Shown piece by piece: positions 14,301 to 24,571 of a stretch of DNA of 64,000 nt (position 1 is its first letter; each line of letters starts with the position of its first letter). Source of the DNA: Meloidogyne chitwoodi (Eukaryota; Nematoda; Chromadorea; Rhabditida; Meloidogynidae); the NCBI GenBank assembly GCA_015183035.1, contig JACZZP010000004.1:558001-622000 (forward strand), given 5' to 3'. Below the pieces are notes generated by a model. It was given only the letters and a program-made list of their open reading frames with translations, was not told where the DNA came from and made no database searches. Made by a program: the position numbers and the translations under genes.

Positions 14301-17300
14301 TTAATTACCTCCATTTCAATATCTGCTGCAGTACTTTGTTTATCATTATCCATTCTATTTTTTATTAAAGACATTGCTTCAAACAATCTAGTTCCTACTA
14401 TCCCTTCAATTTCCTTAAAAGTTTCGGTATAAATTAAATCATATAATCCATAATATGATTGAAATTCGTTCTCAAATTTTTTTGTAGCTGCATAATGATA
14501 TTCTTCTAATTTCCAATTTTTTTTATTTCTTAATTCATTTTTCATACATTTATACCAAACAATAAAATCTGCTGACATTTTATTAATAAGCCTTTCTTTA
14601 ATATTCTTTGACCTTAATGCTTGTAAATAAAATTTGATGAGTGTTTGACGGTCAGATAAAGCTAAATAAATATTTATATATATGTTTTAAATTTATTATT
14701 TTATAAATTTAATTTATTTAATAGTAGACAATTAATAAAATACTTATGTAGAACAATTTTACAATTTTTAATATTTATTTTTATCGATAAATATTTAAAA
14801 TTTTCAGTCAGGCCTTTTGCTATTTTCTAGAATTGGTTTGGCAGCTTTAAATAAACCTAAACCCCTTTTATACTAGGTAGTGTTGAAAAATAAATAATCA
14901 AAAGGCTTTATTTTTAAAATACATTTTTAAGTAATTAAATATAACTTACAATTTCTATTAACAATATTAAATTCATCAAAAACTAATTTTTTATAATAAA
15001 TTCCACAATTTAATAAATAAGAAAGAATTGCTATTTTGCCACCATTTGTTTTAATTTTTTCAAGAAAATTTTTATCTGATTTGAATTTATTACTTAAATA
15101 TTTGTAATTATCAATTTCATTTGTTTTTCTTGATAATTTTACAAGTTTATCATTTGTAATTATTCCATCTAATTTTTCCTGATTATATTTTTCTATTGAA
15201 TTTGTTATTTTACTTTGAAATTGGTCAATCCATTCAATTAAATATATTTCTCTTTTTTCTTCATTTTTATTTAAATCATCAATTAATTTAAGACTTTCAA
15301 CTTAAAAATTATTTTTTTTTGTGAATATTTAAACATTTTTAGTTCTTTTAAATTATCATTGTTCGAAAGTAATTCAATAAAAAATCAGAATTTTAAAAAT
15401 TATATTTAAAAATTCTTATTTAAAAGATTCTGATTTTATAAAATTCTGAATCTTCTGGAGGCAACACTTATGGTATGTATGTAAATATTTATTTTATATA
15501 AATTAAAAATATTACCAAGCATATAAAGTACCAAATAAAAATCATCATTTATTTTTTTAAACACAATTCCTTTAATCAAATTAAATGTATTTTTAAGTTT
15601 AATTTCTAATTTTTTATTTTCCTTTATAATTTTATTTGTTTTTTCAATATATTGATTTAATAAAAGATGAATTGATAGGCAAGCTTCTGCTACAAAACTA
15701 GTTGTTTTTTCTTTCTCTATATTTTCTTTATCCTTTTTAATATCAAAAATTTCAATTTCATTTTTATCATTATTATCTTTAATTCTAAGAATTTGTTTAA
15801 ATAAGTTAAAATGTATAGACGGCTCAATAATGTCTAAATTTAAAATTATTAAAATTATTGAGAAATATAGGAAAACGAAAATACGTGAATTAATGTACGG
15901 GAAATCTCAATATTTTTAATTACCTATTAGAATAAAACTTACGAATTTGCAAAACATCAGGAAATTTGAATTCTAACATTTCTAAATTGTCAATGTCAAT
16001 TAATTGTACTAATTGACTTTTAGATAAATTGTAGCATAAAAAATATATCATTTGAATATTTTCATAAATAAATTTTGTTAAATTGTTTTTATGAATTAAC
16101 ACTGTTTGCTCATTTTTTTTCTGATATTTTTCGACAACTTTTTTAACTTGACCTTTGCTATTACAGTCATAATTATTACGCTCTTCTTTTTCCTTAAAAA
16201 ATAAAAATAATTTTTTTTAATAATATATTTAGGTAATTTGTATTACTACAAATTCTGAAAAAATATAAAAATATTCTGAAATCTATTTTCGCATAAATTC
16301 TGAAAATATAAAAATATTCTGAAATGTATTTTCGATAAATTCTGAAAAATAGAAAAATATGCTGACCATATTTGTTATTCCATTTATCATTTTTACAACT
16401 TCCAAGAACTCATTATTATTTAATTCTTTTGCTTCATAAAATACAGAATAAACAAAATTATGAAGTAAACAAAGCTTTTTCCATTTAATTTTTCCTTTTC
16501 CTCCTTTATTTATTTCTTTTTCTTCTTCTTTATTTTCTTCAATTTCCAATTCATAAATTAATTTTAAGGAATCTTGAGATAATTTTTTAAATTTTTCTTT
16601 TAAATAATAATTCCTTTCAAACGTTGATGAATTTACTGATTGATCATTTAAATTAATTAAATCTAAATAAATATTTAAATATGAATAATTTTCTCCTTCC
16701 TCAATTAAATTTCGCCCACTTATCTTTTTTATAAATTCCAAATAAGTCCAATAAACTGCTATAAGATTTAAACTTTTTTCTTCAATTCTTTCACCTTCAT
16801 TTTTATCAAGAAATTTCATATAACTTTCTATAATTTCTTTATCCTCATTTTCAGGCAAATATTTTTCTGATAGATTTTCGTTTAATTCTGGGCATTGTAT
16901 GTAATCTATTTGCTTAAAAAAAAATTATTTTTTTAATTATTTATATTCACTGAATTTTAATTTTAAGAAAGAGATGGGGAAACTTATTTGGTGGCAATAG
17001 CTGTGGTCTAAACTAATTAAAATTATTAGACCTTAAAATTAAATTAATCAAATTTAAGGATAAATATTTAAATAAATACTAATTACCTATATTTATTTAT
17101 TTAAAATATTTTTAATAAATAATTAATAAATTTTAAATAATTTTAAAAAACTTCTTACCAAATCACCTAAATCATTAGAAATAATAACTTCATTTTTTCT
17201 ATTAGGTAATTCAATTTTATTTACTTGATCTTCTTCTTTAGCTAAAATATTTTCCATTCCTTCCTTACCAATTAAGTCTTCAATTCTTTCCATAAATAAA

Positions 17301-20300
17301 GATGATTTTGCTGCTAAAATTATTTTTTTTCTTAAATATATTTTAAAAATGAGAGATTTAAAATTTTAATTTCTCTCTTTTTTGAGTTCTAAGGGAAAGA
17401 TTAACTATTACTTGATATAATTTAAAACTACTGTAGTTATCTAACCTTCTCTTATTAGATTATTAAATTCTCTATCTTCTTTAATAAAAAAATTAATATA
17501 TTTAAAATGCATTTTTTGAAGTTCCTTAACTTTTTCCATTTTATTAATCCCTTCATTTAAACAATTAATTGAATTATTTATTAAATTTTTATTTTCTAAA
17601 ATATCATCAATTATTGGATTTTCTTTATTATTATTAATATTAATCCAAATAGAATAAAGTAAATTTTCCCAATCTTCTCCATTTTTATATATATTTTTTA
17701 AATTATTTGTACGATTAAATTCATCAATACAAATAAATACATATTTTTTTATTAAATTCCATTTAATTTGTAAATTATTATTAAATGAATCAATTGAATC
17801 AGTTAATACAAGTAAATTGGCAGTATTTTCAGCAATTATATGTTGAATAAAATTAGTTTCTATGTCACCAAATAATATTATTTTATAAGAATGTTTTAAT
17901 AACGTTAGAAGATTTTTATAATCTGTTTATTTAATTAAAAAATTATTATTTATTTTAATAAAAAATTATTATTTATTTATTTAAAAATTATTATTTTACA
18001 AAATAATATTTAATTAATTTTGGGAATTCTGAACAAAAAAAATAGTCAAATAATTCTATTTAAGTCCCAATAACTTTTTTTTTAATAAAAAAGTAATCTG
18101 TTTATTAAAATAAACTATTATTTATATATTTTTTACTATTCTAAATTTTATTTAACTATAAATATTTGGTTTGAATTCTCAAAAAGTTAAAAAGAGCACC
18201 CAAATATTTTTATTAAATAAAAATTTGTGATTTTATTTTAATTAAATTAAAATATTTACCAAATTCTAACAAATAATCAATTAAAGATATAATATCTTCA
18301 ATATACTCTATTACTTTAAAAAACTCTATTAAAGATGTTTTTGCACCCCAAATTGTTTTTAAAAAATTTTGAAAATTTCTTTTTTCACTAAAAAGCTCAA
18401 AAATATAATTTTTATGTAATTCAGCTAATTCTTTTCGAATATCAAATAAATTAACATCATTTATTAAATTATTGTTTTTTGAATTTGAAGTTTCTGTAGC
18501 GCTACTTGGAGCTAAAAAATTGTACTAATATATTTATAATTAAAATAAACAAAAATGAGAATATAGATGCAAAATAAAGATTTAAGATTGAACTAGCTAC
18601 TGTCAGGTATCGAACCTTGTCCAAAGAAAGTGAAAGTCAGACGCGTTACCCCCTACACCATTGCAGCATAATGTTTGTGATTGTAAAAAATATACAAATA
18701 AAAATTAAAATAAGAAATCTTGAGGAGATTATAATTAAAGCAATATTTTACAGAGGTGTAAATGTAAAAATTAGTTTAACTAAAATAAAAATAAAAATAA
18801 TTAAAAAAGCCTAGATTAGAAGATTATAAAATTGTTAAAGTGATTTTTACATTAAGCATTTCCTAAATAAATTTAATTAGTCCTTTATTTTGTAAACACA
18901 GTATTTATTTATTTATTAATTTTAATAAAATTTTCTTACAATTTTTTTCTCGTATTATTTGTAAAAATTCATACAATTCCAAAACTATATCAAAATAATC
19001 CTCATCATTTAATAATTTTTTTAATGCTGGATAAGCAATATTTAATAAAATGTTTAATTGAATTTTTATAGATTCGTTCTTTAAACATTCTTCTAAAATT
19101 AAATCAAATAAAAAATAAATACTTAAAAGACATTCAGATTTTATAGTTTCTTCACTACCATAAATTGTATTAAAAAGTTTTATATAAAGTTGTTCAATTA
19201 TTTCATCATTTTCATTAATATTATCAGAAAATGAAAGAGAATTTGCTAAAAATAATATTTATTTATATTTATTTTTATTTTATTTATTTTTGAGAGTTTT
19301 GGGATGGCAATTTGCGGACAGACATTAATTAAAGAAAATAAATTTTAGAAAAATAATTTAAAAAAGCAAACATTATGGATAAATGTTAGGGAATAAAAAA
19401 CGCAAAATATAAAAATAAAATTATATTAAAATATTAGAAAATGTAAAAATAAATTGAAGAAATAAATAAAAATATTTTTTGAGGAACAAATGGGAGTGTC
19501 TATTTAAAATTAAAAGTTATGGTCATCTTTATTTACCAAAACATTAGACAAACTTTTAAATTAATTTAAAAAAATAATTAAAAAATATTAACTTACATAA
19601 ATCATTATTTTTCTCAAAAATTTCTGCTAAATTTCTTTTCTCTAAAATTCCATAATTTTCTAACATTTTCTCTATTCGATTAGCTATTTTAGCAATATTA
19701 TTATTATTTTTATCAAAAAACAAATTATTTTTTAAATGTTTAAAATGTGCTAAAAAAATTGCTTTTTCAAATTCTGATATCCATTTTGGTTTACTTTTTT
19801 TATTTTTTAATTTTGTTGTTTTTATTAAATCATCACATTTATTTTGTAAATTTGTATTTATTTCAATTTCAGAATTTCCATAAATTTTATTTATTAATTC
19901 AGTTTCCAAATTACTTAAATTTATTAAATATATTTATTAAATTTACATAAATATTTAGAGAATATTTATATTTTAGGTAAACACTCCATTTATTCGCAAG
20001 AAAATATTTTATATTCTTTAATTTATTTTTATTATTTTTATTTGAATAAATGGGGTGTTTATCTAAATTATTAAAATTGGTTATTTGGAATCTAATTCAC
20101 TCAAAAATTAACATAATTTTTTTCGTTACCGTAGCCCTAATTAAGAGACAGTCCTAATTAGAGTTGTACACTTTTCTGTATTGCGTGATTATATAATTCT
20201 CTTCAGAGCGCCTGTGATAAAGACCACTCTCTCGTCTGATAAAGACGCAGAAAAACTGACCAGTGGATAGTTGAGGTCAGAGAAACGTCAAATGACCTGC

Positions 20301-21343
20301 TCTTTTCCAGAATTGTACACAATTTCTGCGTCTTTATCAACGAGAGAGTGGCCTTTATTACAAGAGCTATGAAGAGAATTATGTAATTCCGGAATACAGA
20401 AAAGTGTACAACTCTAGTCCTAATTTATATCTAAGAGTGTGAATTTTAAAGATTTAAGCATAAAATAATTTTTAAAATTAATTTAATTAAAGTAAATACC
20501 TAAAAATCTCTAAAAATTCCCAAATATGACAAATATTCCAATTACTTGGAATATTCCCCGGTCCTTCATTTTCTTCAATAAATTTATTACATTCATTAAT
20601 TAATAATTTAATATCTTTAATAAAAATTGATTTTTTAAATTTTTTATCATCTTCTTCAATTTTGTTTATTAATTTTTGAATAAAAATAATTTTACTTTCT
20701 ACATCCTCAGCAAAAACAAAAAAATTAACTTTTCTAATTTGTCCATTTCTCAAATTTGTTAATTCAATTATATTATTTGAAAACAAAATTTTGTAAAGTA
20801 AATCAATTTTTATTTCTTAAAAAATTAATTATTTAATTAATTTTAATTTTTATTTAAAATTAAAAAATAATTATAATAGGGGAAGATTCAGAGTCAGACT
20901 TTTTTCAGAATAGCCAGTTGTTTTTGGCCTTAACTTTTTTATTTCTTAATAAATCTTAACATTTTTTGTATTAATTTCAAGCTCTCGAAAAGCTGAGTAT
21001 TTTAACAATTAGACAAATCCAATCAGATCATTCCAAAAAAGTTACTGAATAAAAATGGAAAATCCAAATTTTCTTGTTTTTCTGTCGTAACTTTTTTAGA
21101 ATTAAATTAATCTGATCGGTCCAATTAGTAAAAAGAATCAACTTTTCGAGCTCTTTCGAATGACATAAAAACTGTTTGAAAAAGTTCAAAATAAAAAAAG
21201 TTATGAAAACTAATCTGAATGACAGCCTACTCTGAATTAACTAGGTATCCCTTTTTGAAAATATTACCTGTATTTTTTGTTTCAGAGCATAATATTAATG
21301 AAAATAATAAAATAATAAACAAAAAACAATTTAAATATTTCAT
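5334..21343 (-). CDS. giant predicted secreted protein with C-terminal poly(A) polymerase-like domain (24 exons)
   Basis: Exons read by eye: 21343-21268, 20815-20500, 19913-19597, 19245-18940, 18511-18260, 17922-17446, 17313-17159, 16912-16367, 16192-15943, 15833-15516, 15300-14950, 14661-14309, 13934-13709, 13413-13215, 12820-12475, 11933-11444, 11393-11296, 11143-10646, 7155-6819, 6781-6643, 6485-6214, 6161-6061, 5962-5766, 5595-5334. All 23 junctions are GT..AG and in phase, and the sum (6,882 nt) is a multiple of three, giving about 2,293 residues. The first exon is a typical signal peptide (MKYLNCFLFIILLFSLILCS). The next ~1,600 residues are K/E/N/I-rich, probably helical, and unrecognised. 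The last ~600 match canonical poly(A) polymerases in order: GSVMLGINTINSDIDAIIV (nucleotidyltransferase GS and two Asp), FKIFGIDIDITF (third Asp), SIYGNINGFFNGAA, LYPNSS, FLTW then NWSKPV, and MPIITPIYPEQSAAFNV, followed by the region of the RNA-binding domain. Catalytic residues look intact. It could instead be two adjacent genes. The PAP assignment is firm; the single-gene model is inference. Confidence 0.7.
7357..10590. repeat. 3.2-kb minisatellite (36/44/45-bp units) inside an intron
   Basis: About 75 tandem units built from TTTATGCGGAAAATACA (or with one G fewer) and TTTCAGAATATTTTT, with or without an 8-bp ATATTTTT insert, giving 36-, 44- and 45-bp versions. A TTTTTCTGAA variant recurs at 8216, 8519, 8652, 8741, 9133, 9436 and 9694. 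The 8216/8519 pair is repeated exactly 917 bp on at 9133/9436, so blocks have duplicated. The array fills the intron between the exon with the first two catalytic aspartates and the exon with the third. Open frames through it are a by-product of the unit sequence. Confidence 0.95.
13532..13650. mobile_element. palindromic MITE, CCATTTATTCGC family, copy 1
   Basis: Inverted arms contain ATTTATTCGCAAAAA and its complement TTTTTGCGAATAAAT, the outer parts reading TAGACAC on the left and a diverged GTGGCTAA on the right. It lies in the intron between 13709 and 13413 of the poly(A) polymerase-like gene. The left arm is diverged from the consensus. Related copies are at 19973, 46861 and 50279. Confidence 0.65.
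16247..16350. repeat. three inverted-orientation units of the 7357-10590 minisatellite
   Basis: The sequence carries AAATTCTGAAA, ATATAAAAATATTCTGAAAT and TATTTTCGCATAAATTC, the reverse complement of the large array's unit. It lies in the intron between exons ending 16367 and starting 16192 of the same gene, so the minisatellite occupies two introns of one transcription unit about 6 kb apart and in opposite orientation. Confidence 0.8.
18596..18667 (-). tRNA. tRNA-Glu(UUC)-like sequence, degenerate
   Basis: Read on the minus strand this 72-nt stretch has a D-arm/A-box like TGGTGTAGGGGGTAACGCG, an anticodon region GACTTTCAC (TTC anticodon) and a good B-box GGTTCGATACC. The outer acceptor pairs GCTGC/GTAGC form, allowing one G.T pair, but the inner acceptor pairs and the anticodon stem are poorly matched. 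It is more likely a tRNA pseudogene or tRNA-derived repeat than a working gene. It sits in an intron of the poly(A) polymerase-like gene, on the same strand. Confidence 0.45.
19973..20067. mobile_element. palindromic MITE, CCATTTATTCGC family, copy 2
   Basis: Left arm TAAACACTCCATTTATTCGC and right arm GAATAAATGGGGTGTTTA face each other around an AT-rich loop. It lies in the second intron of the poly(A) polymerase-like gene. Confidence 0.65.
20159..20416. mobile_element. 258-bp hAT-type MITE with ~100-bp inverted arms
   Basis: The ends TAGAGTTGTACAC and GTGTACAACTCTA lie between perfect 8-bp duplications GTCCTAAT (20151-20158 and 20417-20424). The inverted arms extend about 100 bp each (shared CACTCTCTCGT, GATAAAGACGCAGAAA). 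It lies in intron 2 of the poly(A) polymerase-like gene and has no coding capacity. Confidence 0.85.
20885..21240. mobile_element. imperfect ~350-bp inverted repeat (MITE-like) in intron 1
   Basis: The arms start near ATTCAGAGTCAGAC and end near CTACTCTGAATTAA. Both contain long inverted matches: AAGCTCTCGAAAAGCTGA against TCAACTTTTCGAGCTC, and AATCAGATCATTCCAAAAAA against its diverged complement. No clear target duplication could be assigned. Confidence 0.55.
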
Positions 21344-22501
21344 TTTATTTTTTAAAGTTTTTTTATTTTATCTAATGAAATAAAAATAATTTTATTTTTT
21401 AATTTTAAAAAATTAGTAAATTAAAAGATACAAATATTAGGTAAAAATAAAAATTTATAAAGTTCATATTTCCTAATAGATTAATTAAAAGTGCATTTTT
21501 TAATTAATTAAAAAATATTTCTAAATAAATTTAAATAAAAAACATGTGAATTGCCACTTATATATTTCAAAACATTAAATCTGTTTTAATAAATTATAAA
21601 AAATATATATTAGTTAAGAAAGATTAGACTTTCTTGACAACTTTTAGAAAAATTTAAATTTAATTAATTAATTAATTTAAATCGTATTTAATTAATATAA
21701 TGGAAAGGTAGAGTTATTAATTAAATATTTGAAAAAAGTCCGCAAGTTTTGTCCGCAATTTATTAATTATTTTAGAGGAATGCATCAACTTATCTTCTTT
21801 TCACATCTTCTCTTCAGATAAATTTGCAATGTGGTTATTAAACAAAAATAATTTTTTTGAGAAAAATAAATATACATATATTAATTATTATACGCAGATA
21901 AAAACTTGCGGACATTTGAGTAATAACAGCGCATACCTATTTTGCTTAATATAAATTAATTTAATTATTCTTATTTATTTATAATAAAAATTTTTTTTTA
22001 TTATACTAAGCAAATTAACACGGCGTATTATTTTTGGAAGCTAAACTCTGCTTTGGCTATTTAATATAACACTTAAAATAACTTGTCAATAATTATAAAA
22101 GAAATATTAATTAAGTGAACATTCTATTACATATATCTTTATTTTGCTTAATATGAAAGATTTATCTATACTCTATTTATCAATTTAAATTTTTTTTGTT
22201 ATATTGATTTCCAGTATGTTGCCCTTTTATTTTTGTAAGCTAGACTCAGTTTTAGCTATTTGACTCATATTTTAATTTGTAATTATTTTTGGAAATTCTG
22301 ATTTTGAGATAATTTTAGAAAAAATTATTTTTTTCTGGGAAAAATATTTTTTTTGCGAACAAAACTTGCGGGCCCGCATAATTATTAAGTACTAATTTAA
22401 TTAAATATAGAAGAATCTCCTCTATATTAGAAGACTATACTCCTAATAGTTAATATAGAGATAAAATATGTAAGATAGTTTAATTGAAGAACCTATTAAC
22501 A
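21344..22501. other. gene-poor AT-rich stretch with GTCCGCAAG repeat fragments
   Basis: No gene is seen. This is the upstream region of the minus-strand gene starting at 21343. The motif GTCCGCAAGTTTTGTCCGC occurs near 21740, with an inverted ACTTGCGGAC near 21905 and a related piece near 22365. A matching block recurs at about 50997, so these are fragments of a dispersed repeat. The start ATG at 21343 is the first codon of a signal-peptide-like exon. Confidence 0.5.
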
Positions 22502-22934
22502 ATGGCTTTAAATAGAAGCACTGTTCCGTTTATTAGATCATTTATCGATTTCAACATTATCAGGGTCGATGAAGCAAGAAGTTGTGGATCGATTTTTGAT
22601 ATTGGAACAGAACTGTCTCGGCAACGAATTGTCTTATTTTTCAAATTGTGAGTCTAAATTGTTAGCGACAAAACGTTCACTCACTTATATGTAGCTTATT
22701 ATAGAAAAAATATTTTTTTATTTAATTTTGACTTGTTTTGAATAAATTTTTTATATTTAATATCATCTTGAATTAAAACAAAATTAATTTTGATTGATTA
22801 TTTGAGGATTTTGCATCAAGAGCGTAACTGTGAGAAATGTGGGACCGGAATGCGGATACATTGATGAATTTTTGTTCCGTCGCTCGGCCAATATCAACAA
22901 TTCTGTTTTTGATGCTATTTTGAATGGGATTAAC
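22502..22934 (+). pseudogene. broken coding fragment at the Polinton target site, possible transposase relic
   Basis: An ATG at 22502 opens a 48-codon exon with a good donor (GTGAGT at 22648). An acceptor near 22806 leads into a frame containing RNCEKCGTGM, a CxxC zinc-ribbon-like motif, which soon meets TGA. Another frame (FLFRRSANINNSVFDAI) is open up to the insertion point. The CxxC and its spacing recall the N-terminal zinc ribbon of Merlin/ISXO2-type transposases, but this is weak. The Polinton has interrupted the sequence at ATTAAC. Confidence 0.35.
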
Positions 22935-23060
22935 AGTAGTTAGCCCTAAGGAGAAATTCCCTTTTTTTACCGCACATTCCTGTGGGTATTGAAGGACACG
23001 CCCATATATTTTGTAGAAAAATTATTTTGATGTTTGCCGACAGCCTAAAGGTTTGGGATG
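22935..23060 (+). repeat. left terminal inverted repeat of the Polinton
   Basis: 126 bp matching the complement of 45381-45506 at about 120 positions. It starts AGTAGTTAGCCC at the 6-bp target duplication. Similarity fades after GGTTTGGGATG. Confidence 0.95.
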
Positions 23061-23345
23061 CTCTATCCGTTTTTATAAATCAAAAGGTGTTGAAAAGTGT
23101 GATAAAAAAAAAAAACATGCCCCTTTTTCTTATTAAGAATTAAAAAAAAATTTTTTATTTATCTTTTACACCAATAAAAAATGATAAAATTCTAAAAAAG
23201 ACAAAGTAGTGAACAAAAATGTTCGTGCGGTTATTCTTTAAAAAATAGTTAGTTTGAAAAAAAAATGTTTTTTGTGATTTTTTCTTATTGTGAATAATAA
23301 AAAAAATTCTTGTGGTAGTTATTGAAAAAATGCTTCTTGTGAACA

Positions 23346-23911
23346 TTATGGTTGTTGTATATAAATAATTTTGTCAAATATCGCACGTAAAAATGTTGAC
23401 AATTCGCCTTCATGTGTAAAAATAATTTGTAAATATTTATACACATTATAATTTGTTTGATGTTGTAGTTTAAAACGTAAATCAACTTCTTTCTCTTGAT
23501 TGCATAAAAATGATCTTATTGCTTTAATATCTTCATCGTTTGAATTAGATTCTTTTTTGAGATAATAAATACTTTTTTTAATCTCTTCTATCTGGTTTAA
23601 AACATGAATCCATTCTGTGCCACTAATATTTTTATTATAATTTAATTTATAAGTTCCAAAAAAGATGTTTTTGAGATTTGGATTTTGTTTAATAATAGTT
23701 TCTTCTATTATCATTTTTTGAAAGATTTCTTTAATTTCAGAGTCTGCGAATTTCGATATTTATTATATAAAATTAAAAAAAATTTACCTTGAACGTTTTT
23801 GTGAATATTTTTAACAAAATTTAAAATTTTTTTATATGTAGTACATTCATTTTTCTGGAGACATAGATGAATTAAAGAAGCCAAATTATTTTCATTTGTT
23901 GGTTGTTGCAT
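23346..23911 (-). CDS. hypothetical Polinton accessory protein, two exons, ~173 aa
   Basis: Exon 23911-23788, intron 23787-23744 (44 bp, GT..AG), exon 23743-23346. The phase is kept across the junction. The start is the ATG at 23911 (MQQPTNENNLASLIHL). The product is hydrophilic and probably helical, with no signal peptide or membrane segment and no motif I recognise. It is the gene nearest the left terminus, a usual place for accessory cargo in large DNA transposons. Confidence 0.6.
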
Positions 23912-23941
23912 TTTAACTAAAAAAAACTTATAAAAAATATT

Positions 23942-24172
23942 TTAAATATTTAAAAATAAAAAAAGAATAAGAGAATGTTCATGTGTGGACCAAAAAAAAG
24001 GAAAATTTTGTAAATCTGTGGAAAATTCTAACTCGTAAAAATCTTTATAATTAACAATCACGGCATTTTGGTACAAAATCGGATCAAAAAAAAGATTTAA
24101 AGAAAAAATAAATGAAATGTCGGGAATCGGGTAAGGTTGAAAAAAAAAAACAGGCCAAGAATCTTGGAACAT
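23942..24172 (-). CDS. small ORF of unknown status, 76 aa
   Basis: ATG at 24172, stop at 23942. The predicted product is very rich in Phe and Pro (MFQDSWPVFFFQPYP start) and has no recognised motif. It lies downstream of the truncated NNT copy but does not resemble the missing NNT membrane domain. It could be chance. Confidence 0.25.
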   Translation of the reverse strand: MFQDSWPVFFFQPYPIPDISFIFSLNLFFDPILYQNAVIVNYKDFYELEFSTDLQNFPFFWSTHEHSLILFLFLNI

Positions 24173-24320
24173 CTCTATAAAAAGGAGAAAACTAAAAATA
24201 AAATTTAAAAATAAATAAAACTAACATAAAATTATTTAAATAATTTAAAAAAAAAATATATTTAAATATAAAAATTAAATAAGGAAAAAAATAAATAAAT
24301 TTAAAATAAATTCCTTATAT

Positions 24321-24420
24321 AGGGAAGTTTGCGCGCCTTTTTTTTTGCATATTTAATTTTCATAAAAATTAAAATATCATGAAAAATTAATGCAAAAAAA
24401 AGGCGCGCAAGATCTTCCTT
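24321..24420. repeat. 100-bp palindrome with GCGCGCC core
   Basis: Left arm TTGCGCGCCTTTTTTTTTGC and right arm GCAAAAAAAAGGCGCGCAAG face each other around an AT-rich loop, with GGAAG/CTTCC at the ends. It is a short MITE-like palindrome lying just downstream of the last recognisable NNT exon, so it may mark the edge of the captured segment or a later insertion. Confidence 0.7.
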
Positions 24421-24571
24421 CTATTGAGAAAGATACATGAGGCCTCTAATTTGAAGATAAATGATCTGTCATAAAAAATAGAAATTATGAGAGAAATGAA
24501 AAATAAAATTAAATAAAAAAAAGAAGAATATTTAAAAATATTATATATTAAACAAAAAATAAATAATTTAC

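Noticed and set aside
23942..24560. Remaining NNT membrane and NADP-binding domains downstream of the last exon
   Set aside because: No exon with the expected motifs could be found in either strand. The stretch holds a palindrome, AT-rich DNA and an unrelated Phe-rich ORF.
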